The translations under genes and the position numbers were made by a program. A stretch of DNA of 64,000 nt from Vespa crabro (Eukaryota; Arthropoda; Insecta; Hymenoptera; Vespidae), in NCBI RefSeq assembly GCF_910589235.1, contig NC_060961.1, forward strand, positions 6,562,501 through 6,626,500, read 5' to 3'. Shown here in pieces: positions 26,708-40,600 of this stretch. The notes under the pieces are model-generated. The model was not told the origin of the DNA, did no database searches, and was given only the letters and a program-made list of their open reading frames with translations. The first letter of the stretch is position 1. Every line of letters begins with the position of its first letter.

Positions 26708-27464
26708 TTCTTTTTCTCTTTCTCTTTCTCTTCCCTCTCTTCCTATTATATTAATATTATTAAATAATACATATTTAATAATTACACTAACTATTATTAC
26801 TATATATAGTATAATAACAGAATTTTTTTTTAACGACAATGTACATTTTTACATATTTTCAAGGACAATTCGTTTAAGTGACGTAGAATAAAAAAGAAAT
26901 AATATAGAAATCGGGAAAAAATGTGACGTAAATATCAAACGATTCTTTTCTTTCAATTTTATCTTTTTTTTCTTTTTTTTTTTTTATAATTTCAATTACT
27001 ATGTCAGCCATCTATATACATAGATTTTTAGGTTTTCTCCAAAAAAAAAAAAAATACCAGGTTGCGTGACATGAGAAAAAGAAAGGACAGAAAAAAAAGT
27101 ACAAAAAATCTAACGCAAATTTTGATCCATGTAAAGATAAAAATTAAAAAATTCTTTGTTCTTCTTCCTTTTTTTATTATTATAATAATTCTTTTTCTTT
27201 TTTTATCAAGTTCATTAAAAACGTCATAGAGAACCATATGAATGTATTCATGCATGCATATACGTCATCGAATCTAAGAAAAGAAAAGTAAAAGAAGGAA
27301 AGAAAGTAATAAAAGGAAATAAAAAGAAAAGAAAGAAAATAAATTAACCGTAAATTGCATGGAAAAGGGGCAATAAAAAAAAGAAAAAGAAAAAGAAAAA
27401 GAAAAAAGAAATAAAGGTTCCCGACGAAACGAGAGGATATATCGTTCATTAACTTGTGTTACAG

Positions 27465-27589
27465 CACGCGGTTTTGGCATGAGAGTTGTGGGCGGGAAAA
27501 CAGGAGCTGACGGTCGTACTTTCGCATATATCGTTTGGACCGTTCCCGGTGGTCCAGCTGACACAGCCGGACTCCAGCAGGGCGATAAG
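27465..27589 (+). CDS. Rim: Rim exon I: PDZ core with ligand-binding loop
   Basis: Residues 471-512, phase 0 exit before GTATCT at 27590. It carries the diagnostic PDZ loop RGFGMRVVGGK (residues 472-482; the GLGF-type loop is GFGM at 473-476), then FAYIVWTVPGGPADTAGLQQ and GDK. The G-P-A-D-x-A-G-L-x-x-GD stretch is typical of PDZ domains. In RIM this domain binds ELKS/CAST (Bruchpilot in flies) and the C-terminus of presynaptic Ca2+ channels, placing the protein at the active zone. The acceptor ACAG is at 27461-27464. Confidence 0.95.
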
Positions 27590-27904
27590 GTATCTATCTT
27601 TTATATCTATGTACATATGTACATTTACCTATCTTTTCTCGCACCGAAATTTATATGGCTATGTATGTAATCTAGTATGTATATAACCTATGTAATACGT
27701 AGCTACGCGTTTATATGTTGTGTATATATAGGTGAAACTCCCATCGAATCTCATAACAAATTTTTTATTAGAACATTTATCTATTCTTTAACATTTTTTC
27801 TCTATTTTGTACTTTTTCTTTTCTTTTTTTTCCTTTTTATTTAATATCAATCGATAAATCGAAATAACAATGACAATCTTTTTCGTAAGATTTACAAAGG
27901 GGAG

Positions 27905-28140
27905 ATGATGGGTCAAAAGTTTATAAATAAATTTCAATGATCAATTAATACTTCTCGATAATTTTTTTTCTATGTTTACAGTTAGACTCGTAATTTTACA
28001 ATCTACGTTCGCAGTTTGATGGGTCTGAAAGGAAAATATTGTTATTACTAAAGGAGTCTTAATAAAAAAAAAAAAAGAGTAATTAATTTTTAATATACAT
28101 CTAAGAACTTTTAATCCCAATCACCCGGTATATTCATAAA
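27905..28140 (+). repeat. Dispersed repeat family, copy 3 (both ends visible)
   Basis: The left end reads 'gatgggtcaaaagtttataa'. The right end reads 'taagaacttttaatcccaat' and continues 'cacccggtat', whose reverse complement resembles the left end. It also holds 'actaaaggagtcttaataaa' internally, shared with copy 2. Confidence 0.6.
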
Positions 28141-28319
28141 TAAATCTATGTATTTCATTTTTTTGTCTGTTATTATTAAAAAAAAATATATATGTATTTA
28201 TAATTTGTCTTGAGACAGAATAAATGAAAAATAGTTGTCAAATCAGTTTTGTGAATCTGATCGATTATTGATTCCTCTTTTCAATCAATCTTTTTAAAAA
28301 TATTGATTGTACAGTACAA

Positions 28320-28494
<175 letters not shown>

Positions 28495-28517
28495 TGGATA
28501 TAAATAAATTTTTACAG

Positions 28518-28630
28518 GTATTGGAATGGTCAGGTGTTTCCTTGATCGATAAAAGTTTCGAAGAAGTGGCACAGATCATTGAACGTACCGATGATATCGC
28601 CGAACTCGTCATCGAACATGCAACAGACAT
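28518..28630 (+). CDS. Rim: Rim exon J: C-terminal half of PDZ
   Basis: Residues 513-549 plus two bases. It begins VLEWSGVSLIDKSFEEVAQI and ends ELVIEHATD. The VLEW(S/N)G motif after GDK is characteristic of the RIM PDZ domain, followed by the alpha-2 helix (FEEVAQIIE) and the last strand (ELVIEH). The acceptor is TTTTTACAG and the donor GTAAGT at 28631. This closes the PDZ fold. Confidence 0.95.
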
Positions 28631-28754
28631 GTAAGTATTTATAATAATTAAACATTTTTGATGTATATATGTATTTATGTAAGACAAAAGAGACAGAAAT
28701 CTTGTTTGAACAAAAACAAAAAACGCGTCAATATTATTTCCGATATGATCACAG

Positions 28755-28828
28755 TGTAGGTGATTTATTGGACGATCCTGGAATGATATCGTCATCCGGA
28801 AAATCATCCAACATGGGTCTTCTAATGG
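28755..28828 (+). CDS. Rim: Rim exon K: short linker after PDZ
   Basis: 74 bp, residues 550-574 plus one base. It completes an Ile codon, then VGDLLDDPGMISSSGKSSNM and GLLM. Follows a 124-bp intron (28631-28754). ACAG acceptor, GTAAGT donor at 28829. No motif; an acidic, Ser-rich linker. The frame is fixed by both neighbours. Confidence 0.9.
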
Positions 28829-29425
28829 GTAAGTAAAAAGAAATAATAAAAAAGAAATTCAAAGAATTAGAAAATTAGAAATCATTGATTTGAAATCATT
28901 GATTTGAAATCATTGACAAAATTTAAAATCAAAGATTAGAAATAAATTGACTAAGTAAATGAATAAAAAAGAAAAAATCGAAGAATAGTTAACTGCAACT
29001 CATGTAAAAAAGATAAACAAATCAATAAATTACAATTTTGCGAAGCAACAAAAGTAATAAAAACAAAAAAAAGGAACCAGCATTCGTAAACGGAGAAACG
29101 ATTAGAAAAGAAAAAAATATTAATGTAGAAAAAATTTTGTTCCTTTTATCTGCGTGAAAACAAATTTTTATTATTATTTAATTATTCGTAAAAAAAAAAA
29201 AGAAAGAAATAAAAAATAAATTTACAAATCATAATTCTCGAAGCAATAAAATAATATCCATGATCAAAAGAAAACACATATATATATATATATTTAATAA
29301 ATAATTATTCATGATGGAGATTTTTTTTTGTTTCTTTTTTCCAAGATAGAATTCCTTCTGACCTTTGTTTTTTTATATATATATATATATATATATACAT
29401 AACAAAATGTTGCAATATTTTTCAG
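28829..29425. other. Intron of Rim
   Basis: 597 bp. Contains a 15-bp unit repeated about three times near 28879-28917 ('gaaatcattgattt') and (TA)n near 29276-29296 and 29374-29396. Acceptor TTTTTCAG at 29418-29425. Confidence 0.75.
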
Positions 29426-29484
29426 AAACCGAAACGGACAAAACACCGTCCTCACCAACGCGCAGGAAATTGCCAAAAACGCCG
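29426..29484 (+). CDS. Rim: Rim exon L: SH3-ligand linker (RKLPKTP)
   Basis: 59 bp, residues 575-594. After completing a Glu codon it reads TETDKTPSSPTRRKLPKTP. The end, RKLPKTP, matches the RxLPxxP pattern by which RIMs recruit RIM-binding protein SH3 domains; this functional role is inferred from the pattern. The donor GTATAA at 29485 is weak, and reading through it gives Val then a TAA stop (29488-29490), so a short isoform ending here is possible. Exon use as internal exon is supported by phase 0 continuity with 42365. Confidence 0.85.
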
Positions 29485-29731
29485 GTATAACGAGTTATTA
29501 AATTAACATCTACACGTGACCGTCTCTCTCTCTCTCTCTCTCTTTTTCTCTTTCTCTAACTCCTACACAATGTACACTCATACGTTAACAATGACAGTAA
29601 CAATACCAATAATAACAATAACAACAACAATAACAAAAATTTACAATTATCAATAACAATTAATTATAATAATAATAATAATAAAAATACATGAACTCGT
29701 TCCGTGAACTCCACAATAAATACAACAAATA

Positions 29732-29835
<104 letters not shown>

Positions 29836-30462
29836 TTGTAAAAGTATATACATATATTATTAATAATTGAATCAACAACAAGAAAAGTAATCAAACGAAA
29901 AAAATAAAAATCGAAAAAGGAAAAAAAATAAGTGCAAAAAAAATTATGAAATCTAAAAAAAAAAGAAAGAAAAAAAGAAAGAACGCAAGAAAGAAAAAGG
30001 GGGAAAAAGTATAAACGGATATATAAAAATAAACAAACAAATAACAAATGATTAAAAAATGAAAAATAAAAAGTAAAACCAAAAAAAAAAAAGAAAAAAG
30101 GGTAAAATAAAAACTGCGGCGCAAACAAAGATGAAGACATTTACAATTCGATATATTTCATCGATATTATTTCTACGTATATGTTCTATATATATAATAC
30201 ACACTCGCACACAAACGTATTTACATAGACATATATAAAAACAGATTGTATAAATACATATGCAAAAATAATTTGCATATACAAACATCGGCAAAACATT
30301 GTATAACGCACGCGCGCGCGTGCGTGCGTGCGATAAACGTTCACACATATTATAAACATACATACATAATATATATATACATATTACATACACATATTCT
30401 TAACGTTATAAGATTAGAATAACGATGCGTCGTGCATGTGTGCCGGAGAAATATATCTTTAT

Positions 30463-30513
<51 letters not shown>

Positions 30514-31198
30514 ACATATATATATTTTATAATATATTATATATATATTATAATTATTATATATTATATGTATATATATATATATTATATAATATTATTA
30601 TATGTGCTCTCTCGATCAAACCGGCGAAACGTGCATTGTCTTCTCCCAATTATTGTCTTGTATTATGTATATACTATACATACATATGTATATGTGTATT
30701 TTTTTTCCTTTTTTTTGTTTTTAATCTTGCCTTGTGTCTTATATTTTTAATTTATTTATCGTTTATATTTATTTATTTATTTATTCATTTGTTTAGTCAT
30801 TCATCGTTGAGGCGAAAACTTCGTATTAATGTCGTCTTTAACGGGAACACGTGTCCTAACGATCGATGTTCTGGAAAATTCAGCACAAAATGTCTGTCTC
30901 GATGGAACTGACCTCGTTTGCGAGGTCTACTTCAACGAAGATGACGCTCTTATACGAATAATATTTTCACGTAGATACATGTACATAGACACATATACAT
31001 ACGTGTATAAGTGTAAGTATGTGTAGTGAAGATGTGTGTACCATTTTAATGAATATCAAAATAAAGATAGGATTATTGAAATTATCAATTGAAAAAATAC
31101 AGTTCGTGATTTAATCTTAATATTTGTTTAATAGAAATTAAAAAAAAAATACAATTGAGAAAATTTCAATAATTTTTAATAAAGTTCGATGTTAAAAA

Positions 31199-31239
<41 letters not shown>

Positions 31240-31597
31240 CTTTATCATTATAGTGAATGTATTATTCCTTTTAAATAATTTTTATTCTTAATATTGAACA
31301 TTTCAATTACGTTAAAATTGTACACACCGTATACGTATAATAGGACAAGGAAAATTTCTTTCCTTTAATTTTTCTTTTTTTTATTTGTTTCTCTTTTTTA
31401 AGTATTTTTTTGTTTTTTTTTTTTTTGTTCTTTTAGTATATAATTTATGTACGAACGTCGTGACAAATCATTATTTAAATACAATACTTCTATAACGACG
31501 ACAATCCAGAAAATTATTATCAGCAGAAAAATTTCAGTCATGATAAGAAACAATTCACATACGTATCTATATTGACTGCATGTTACAGTTTCGAATA

Positions 31598-31890
31598 GAA
31601 TTTCTTAGATAAAAAAAAAAAGAAAAAAGAAAACATAACAGATTTATAAAAATTTTTGAGAAAAAGTCCTGTATGAATTTGTCTCATATAGGGGAATGTG
31701 TTTTTCGACAAAAGAAAAGAAAAAAAAGGGAAAGAGAAGAAGAAAAAAGAAGTAATATTTCTTAGATTTAAAAAAAAAAAACAAAAAAAAAGAAAAAAAA
31801 AAAACAAGAAAAAAAATTAAGGTTTATGAAAAGTTTCACGAAAAAGGGTCTATATGAATGTGTCATATATGGAAATGTGTTTTCTTCTTC
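31598..31890. repeat. Diverged tandem duplication (157-180 bp spacing)
   Basis: 'tttcttagat' + poly-A occurs at 31601 and 31758. 'gatttataaaaa' to 'ggggaatgtgttttt' (31641 onward) is echoed by 'ggtttatgaaaag' to 'ggaaatgtgtttt' (31821 onward). Confidence 0.65.
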
Positions 31891-32044
31891 TTTTTTCTAA
31901 AAAAAAAAAAGAAAGAAAGGAAGAAAAAAAAAGGAAAAAGAAGAAAGCAAAAAGATCCCTAAGAAATTCTTCACTTGATCCGTTTCTAGCTGGAGGAAAA
32001 GACAGAAGCTTTCGTACAATCAACCGTAGAGATGAGTCGTGCGT

Positions 32045-32102
<58 letters not shown>

Positions 32103-32713
32103 TCTTACGCACACATATACGCATACACATAAACATATTCTCTCTCTATCTCTTCGTATATCTTTCACTCTTTCTCTTTTTGTCTTATGTCTTGAAACAC
32201 CCTCGAATAACTTCAATATTTTTACCCAACACGATAGCGAAGAAAGTGAGTAGAAGAGACCCGCACGACGAGTTTAGAATAAACAGTTTTTAGCTTCGAG
32301 TGTGTAAGAATGTGTGTTAAATCTATAAGAAAAAAAAAGGAGAATAAGAAAAAAGAAATATAAAGAAATACGTATATAAAAAAAAAATAGTCTATATAAT
32401 AACTTTATATATACGTATATACATATATATATGTATATATATATATATACATATATATATATGTATGTATATATATATATATAGATATATGTATGTATAT
32501 ATATATGTATATATATGTATATATATATATATATATATATAGTATAATAATGCATATATAATATGATGAAAAGTATAAAATTTGTTTTTTATTATTTCCT
32601 TTTATATACATACATACATACATATATATATGTGTATATATAATATATATATGTATATAAGTATATTTATTTATTTATTTATTTATTTATTTATTAAATA
32701 TTCATTATTATTA

Positions 32714-32771
<58 letters not shown>

Positions 32772-33614
32772 TGTTATTATCATTAATATTTTTCTTCAAT
32801 TATTATTTATAAATTTATATATAAATATAATAGTACAATATATAATATATAGTATCGCGTGATACATATAAATTATTTATTGATTTATTCTTTTTTTTTT
32901 ATTTTTTATTTTTCGAATCGTTGGAAAGAGAAAAAGAGAAAGAGGGAAAGAAAATCTGGTAATAAAAAATAATAGAAAAAATAGAAAAAGAATAAAGAAA
33001 AGTTTTTAATTCACTTTGAATCATAAAGCTTCGCTATGTGTCTATGTGTGTTTATTATTAACGACAAAGAATTTATTGCACGTTGCTCCGATGCAAAAGA
33101 TAATAAAATAACGCGCGTGTATGAACGAAAGAAAAAATGAGAACAATTAGAAAATAAAAGAGGAAAAGAAAAAAATCAAAAACATTATTTCATAAATAAA
33201 CAATATAATCCGAACGATCCGTGTTGCATTTTACTACCAGGTTTACTTTTGATACAATTTAAAAAGTTACTTACTTAGATTAAATATGATGAAAAAAGAA
33301 AGAAAAACAACAAAAAAAAATATGGAAGAAAAATTACTACGGAAAAAGGAAAATATCATTTTGTGAATATTTCTATGATCGTAAGTCTCTGTATTATAGA
33401 AAAAGTGGATTAGAACATAAAAAAAATATTCCTAGTTGCGCAATTTAAAATCAAATTGAGTATTACGAATTTTTCACTATATATGGAGAAATTTATTCGA
33501 TTAACAAATGACAAGTATATCTATACTTAAAAAATAATATTATAATATCTATTTTTATTGCATTTTTATAAAAATATACAAGATTAGATTTTTACTAATA
33601 TTTTTTTGTTTCTT

Positions 33615-33647
<33 letters not shown>

Positions 33648-34759
33648 TCAATGAATAATCTAATAATTTAATTTTTCAAATACTATCTAAACACTTTTAT
33701 TAAATTTAATAACAAATAAAGCGTCTCTTCATATCAATTAAGAAAAAAAAAAAAATAAATTTCATTGTGCTTATTCAGAGTACCATATATGTACTCGATA
33801 TTTCAAATAATCGAGATAAATTTATTAATAAATTTAAAATGAACTCTCCTACATTTTTCTCTTTTTTTCCTTTTTTTTTTTTCTTTTTAACAATCCGATA
33901 TTTTCCAAACAATTTTCACAGTAGAGAGATTTTTATCGAATATCTTCATAACACGACACTCTGTACTACTTTCGCTCAGGAAAATCTAAAAAAAATTTCA
34001 CGAAGTAGAAAAGATAAAATAAAAAAAAAAATAATAAAAAATAAAAAAAGAAAAAGAAAAATAATAAAAAAAAATGGGAACTATAATATTGATTAAAAAT
34101 GTTATCCAAAAAAAAAGAGAAAAAATATAATATATACGAACGAAACGAATGATAATAAAAACGTATAAAAAAGGAAAAACGTTTGATAACAATCAACAAA
34201 CTTTCTTTTACACTTGGGCGTCGTGCAAATTTTCTAATTCCACATATTTTGCTCTTGTATATAATAATGATGATGATAACGATGATGATAATGAGAATGA
34301 TAATGATAATGATAATGATAATTATAATTATAATGATAGTAATAATAATAACAACAACAGTCTTGTGCGATAATTTCTATATATGAAAAAAATATTGTCA
34401 TAAATTTTTGTTTACCACTTTTAGAACCACTAAATTTATTTGCAAATAAAAAAAAATGAATAGAATAAAATCGATCGTTTCTAATTATAATAATGATCGT
34501 AATTGTGATACAAAATTTATTTTTGTTTCCATTTATTTATTTATTTATTTATTATTATTATTATCATAAAATTCAAGTAATAAAAAAGTAAAAACAATCT
34601 GAATATATTAAAAGTTAAATTATGAACAAAATTATGAATAAAAAATTATGAAAAAATAGAAAATTATGAACAAAAAATATACCAATTATAAGTTGAAATG
34701 TATGATTAAAAAAAGAAAAAATAGTTATCGGTAATTCTAATGTAAGTTTTCCAAATATT

Positions 34760-34826
34760 TTTGTTTATTATTATTATGATTATGATTATGATTATTATTA
34801 TGATTATTATTATGATTATTATTATG

Positions 34827-34900
<74 letters not shown>

Positions 34901-34945
34901 GTCTATCTGTTTGTCTGTCTGTCTGTCTGCCTGTCTGTGTGTCTG
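34760..34945. repeat. TTA/TGATTA array followed by (TGTC)n
   Basis: (TTATGA)-type units change to pure ATT at about 34828-34900, then 'tctgtctgtctg' repeats run to 34945. Intronic. Confidence 0.9.
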
Positions 34946-35013
34946 TCTGTTCATGTGTTTATGGAATTAATGAGAAGAAAAAAAACCTTAAGAAAATCGT
35001 TAATTGTTCTGTG

Positions 35014-35065
<52 letters not shown>

Positions 35066-35695
35066 GGTACAATCATTATTATAGTATATACATATATATA
35101 TAGTATATACTATATATATGTATATACACATATTTACCTACGAATTTCTACCTTAATTTTCGATGTTGCAAAAAAAAAATAATTATAAACAGAACACCTA
35201 ATGCAGATGAGTACATAACGTAATTAAAATATATCTACTTATCAGTGTATGTGTGTGTGTGTGCGTGTGCGTGTGTATGTTTGTTTGTGTGTGTCTATCT
35301 CTCTCTGTTAGATTTGCGTGTGACAATGTATAGACAATGCAAAAGATTAATTAATTAATTGATTAATTAATTGATTGATTATGATCGATAAGAAATCGTG
35401 TTTTAGACTCGAACACGAGGTAATATTAAAATGAATGTCTTGTTTAGATATATAGATATACATTCTATGACTATGTAAATTATTATTTTGTAGATCTAAC
35501 AAAGGAAAAAAAAATATATATATAACAAAAATAGATAATAGTACTTCATTTTCCGTTTTATTTGCGAAGAAAATATTTTTTTCATTTTAATGTTACTTCT
35601 TTAAATAAAATTAATGCGACATTATTTATCATAATTTATATCGATCGATAAAACGGAACATAAACAATGTCTACACAAATTTGCATATGTTGCAA

Positions 35696-35730
<35 letters not shown>

Positions 35731-35834
35731 GTAATAATAATAATAATCAAATAATGATAATGATATATAAGAAGAAAACACAAAAATATTAATGTTAAAA
35801 AAGCAGCTGTTTTTGTTTGTTTTTTGTTTGTTGT

Positions 35835-35883
<49 letters not shown>

Positions 35884-36649
35884 TTATATATATATTTCCT
35901 TTTCTTCCATCTTCCGACACATGATCACAACAAAAATTTTTTCAACGAGGAAATTAATTTATCTTATTAATAGAATAATTATTATTGGTCGGATCTTGTT
36001 TAGAAATTAGAGGATAATTTCCTCGTTGATATAAGAAAATCTTTGATAGGCGATCGATCAAACGCACGAGGACACTACACTTGTATATTTTCTGTTTTTC
36101 TTTTTTCTTTTTTTTTTTTTTTTTTTTTGATACAATACCTTTTCGTGTGAAAGAGAGAGAGAAAGAGAGAGAGAACGAATGTCACGCTTTTCACGTTTTT
36201 TTTCTCTTCGAAAAAGAGAAATAAAGAGAGAAATATATATATATACATATATATCTATATACAAAAATAACAATAACAAAAGGACGACGAAGAAGGAGGA
36301 GAAGGAGCAATCGAAACAAAAACAAAAAAAGAAAAAAAATCAGACCAAAATTTACCGACAGAGCGGACGAGAAAAAAGTGCAAAAGAAAAAAACGAAAAA
36401 AAAAGAGATAAACAATTAATAATATAAAGAGGAAGAACAAAGAAAGAAAAAAGGAAAGAAAAAAGGAAAGAAAAAAGAAAAGAAGAAAAAAAGAAATCAA
36501 ATGAGAAACAAAAATTAATTAATTAAATAAATACATGGAGAATTTTCAATTGAGCGTTGCGAGTTGGTAATAAATTTATGTCTTAATATTTCTGAATTGA
36601 CACAAATCGACCATCACACGTATTGCAATTACTTCTCGTTCTTTTTTCA

Positions 36650-36691
<42 letters not shown>

Positions 36692-37079
36692 GTTATTATT
36701 CTATGAATTTGAAAATTACACGATTCTTGAGAACTTTTATTATTTATAATAACTAAATAAATCGAATCAACGATCTTCTGTCAAATTTCTCGTATTTGAG
36801 TTTTTCACTCGCAACTTCTTCGTCGGTTCGACGTACTCGAACTCGGTTTATTACGAAAAAAATAAAAGAATAGAAAAAAAACAAAAAACAAAAATAACGT
36901 TCTACTTAAATTGTTCAATAAACGAAGAAAATTTGAAGAAAAGAAAAAAATAATTGAAGACGAAATAACGTCAAATGATATCGTATTGAAAAATATAATA
37001 GAAAAGGAAAGAAAATATAAAAGATAAAATAATATTATATATGAGAAAACATAGTCAAATATGGTGTCGCAAATAATAT

Positions 37080-37181
<102 letters not shown>

Positions 37182-37878
37182 ATAAATAAACTAAATAAAC
37201 CTTCGAAATTTAACCGAGCTCGGGTGAGATTCGTTATTAAAAAAAACGAAAAGAAAAAGGAAGAGACAAATAAAGGATACCGTGGCATTCGATCTTTCTT
37301 AACGCAAAAAAAAAAGAATGAAAATGGAGAAACAAATAGAAAAAAAAAGAAATTTCCCTGCCACATAATGATATAATATATATACATGTATATACGTGTG
37401 TGTGTCTCTCTTCGTTCAATTCTTTCTCGACCCGAATGCATTATTTCCGTCCCTTCATGCCAATTCAACGACCCCTCCGTTCAATCCCATAACCGATCTA
37501 CTCCCTACCTGGTCCCTATTCAAAAACCATCTCTTTTCGTTTTCGATATTTTCCAAAAGCCGCCAAAGAAATAGTTAGAATCTGTGACCTGTGATTTTAT
37601 TTTTTCTTTTTGGTTTTTTTTTTTTACACAAATCAAAACTTTCGAAACTATCTTCCATTCTCATTTTCATCTTTTGTATTTGTCACGCGTTTTTATCAGG
37701 ATGTGCCTCGTCAATGCATTAACCCTATAATGTGTTCCATTTGAAAATGGTAAATACGTGTGTTTACGTATATTATTAGATGTTTTCATTCCTTTTCTCG
37801 TCTAGTTTATGTATTTTCCCCTCCCCTCTCCCACCGATATATATGTATATAAAAATGTTTTCATATCATATACATATT

Positions 37879-37923
<45 letters not shown>

Positions 37924-37931
37924 GCGTATTA

Positions 37932-38229
37932 ACAGGGTGTCTCAATCAACTCTTGATTATTTCAATGAGAAATAAATACTAATTATAATTATTTTTTCTT
38001 TTCTTCTTTTTATTTCTCTACTCGTTATTTCTGTTTCTTTTCTTTTCTTCTTTTATTTCGAGGGATGACGGTAAAAAAAAAAAGAAAATAAAAAATAGAA
38101 AAAGAACAAAAAGAAGATCGTATAAATATAGCAATACCAATATTGCGTGTACAATAATTTTTAATTATTAAATGAAAAGGAATTATGATCGAATTTGAAT
38201 AAGATCGAGTTAAATTGAAAACGCCCTGT
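37932..38229. mobile_element. TIR-bounded element (ACAGGGTGT ends)
   Basis: The left end reads 'acagggtgtctcaatcaact'. The reverse complement of the right end reads 'acagggcgttttcaatttaa' and continues 'ctcga'. The two match with small gaps over about 20 bp. Length 298 bp, no open frame, TA-rich flanks. Probably a non-autonomous DNA element. Confidence 0.55.
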
Positions 38230-39839
38230 ATAATCGGCTTACTTAATACTTATCCCTCATCACCTAACCACACTCCCTGCCCTCCCCAAGCCCCTACTTG
38301 AAAACCGTCATGTGTTATCCATGTGTAAAGAAAAAAAAAAAGAAAAAAAGAAAAAAAGAGAGAAAAGAAAAAAAAACGAAGCACGCACTAAGTTAAAGAG
38401 ACATTAAGAGATATAGACCCGCTGACGAAAAAGAGCTAAGAAAATTGAAAATGTAAGTTTGTAAATGTTGAACCAGTTTAGTATACTTGGTCGTCCTCCA
38501 CGCTATAATCTCTCCCAAACTGGCACGATACTAGTTGTATATTTTTTAGAGAATCTTTTCCCTTTCTGTCTTTCTTTCATTTTATATATACCCCTCTACG
38601 TCCAAATCCCTTGACCACTACTCTTAACCTCCCCCACCCCCACGATCCCAAACCAACCCTGTCGAGTTAACCCCTGAGTTTACAATCACACGCACACACG
38701 CGCACATACATACACGCATACACACGTACTATATACATATACAGTTATGTGTTGTACGTATATATTTATTGTACATATATACTCAAGCAGAAAACAACAA
38801 ACATCTTCGTTCTGTCGTAATATGTATGTATGTACGTCCGCCATTTTGTAATTTTAGTGATGGCCGATTTGTAGCGTTTCACCTGATATTCGTTTTCTCT
38901 CTCTTTCTCTTTCTCTTTCTTTTTTTCTTCTTCTTCTTCTTCTTCTTCCTTTTCTTCTTTCTTATATTTATTCTTCTAATTCTTCTATGCCTGTCTATAC
39001 TTTGTTCCTATTTTTTTTTCTTTTTCTTTTTTCTTTTTTTCCTTCAATACTTTTCTTTTCTTAAATTTTGTATTTAATTTCTTTTCGATCCTTCTTTTTT
39101 TTTTGCGAACACAAACGAGTTCAACACGAGATTAGACCAAACGTCCGGATTATTTTTTTATCGACTTGAATGAATAATTAAATTAATTACTTGATTGATT
39201 GATTAAATGACAAGGGATTAATTGATATTATAATTGTAATTAATTAATATTTTATAAAAATTTTACAATTTTTCATTATAATAATTATTATTTTTCATGT
39301 GCAAGAATTAATGTTACAATGAAAGTTGCGCTTCAATGAATATTATAATATAATAATGTTTATTATAATGTATCATATAATAATTAAAATATTATAATGA
39401 AAAATTAATAATAAAAGAAAAAAAATGAAAGAAAAATTTGAAGGACGTTCGGTCATTAACACTCTTTCCTGGTACACGTTTATTCTTTAATTAAGCACGA
39501 CATTTTTTTGCGGTTAAAAGATACATAAATTCTAGAATGACATTACCAGGAAGAAGTGTGTAAAATCATAGAGAAAGAAAAAAAAAATGAAAATAAAATT
39601 GAAGAAAAAGAAAAACAAATGTAGCACCCATAAGCTTGCGCGGCTCTTCTTCGGCTTTAAAGAAGCGCACAGTGTCGATATATTCTCTATCATAAATCGA
39701 TGTTCACTTTTAATGGTGTCGTAAGACGTGTGATAATATATTTATTAAGGAATTTGTCCCCATAGCTTTAAACGACATAGAAATAAAGTTAACGACATAA
39801 CGTATTGACATATAGGCGTGTACAGGACACCTAGTACAC

Positions 39840-40600
39840 GCTTCGTAAATCATGTTTTATATCGGAACTAAAAAATATTTACTAGCCAACTGTAGTTGTG
39901 TTATTGGCGCAAAATGAAAAAAAGAAAAGAGAAAAAAAATCAAACCAAAATAGAAAACTAAAAAAACTCATTTTTTAATTAACATCACGAACTTTCAGTA
40001 TCTGCAGAAACAAAACCCCGTGTATTTCGTTTACTATTCCCTAAAAAAAAAAAAGGAAACACAAATTATTAAAAACGAAAAACAAATTGACAAATCGAAA
40101 ATTAATCAAAAAAATATATATATATACAACAAGTGAAGATAATGCGTTTTTTTAAGTAAACTCGCGAACAATCCAAAATTTATGAAGAAAAAATAAAACA
40201 TAAGCATCTTGTTTCCTATCCGTAGGAGATATGAATTACTAGAAAAAAATATATATATATAAAAAATAAATCCGACAAAAAAAAATTCGAAGGAAAATGA
40301 TGAACTTGAAAAACGCATTTTTTTCGATGTCCCGTGGACGAGCAAAATTTGTATTGAAAAACAAAAATAAAAAAAAAAAGAAAAAATACAAACGAGCATC
40401 TTGTTTTTCTTTATCTCGAAGAAAGGCAAAATCATAGAATGAAAAAAAGAAAAAAAAAGGTAATAAAAAGAAGAAAAATTCCTAGAACATTTTTTGTTCC
40501 GCTTAAACTTAATTTAAAAACTTCGTATTTGCATGGACTCTATCTGAAGAACCGGATGCTCGTTTTCAGGATTGAATAACAGAAAAGAAGAAAAAAGAAA
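39840..40600. repeat. Degenerate tandem array, period about 173 bp
   Basis: A T-run with similar flanks recurs at 39971, 40147, 40318 and 40490 (spacings 176, 171, 172). Companion phrases such as 'agcatcttgttt' (near 40203 and 40396) keep the same offset. Confidence 0.65.
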
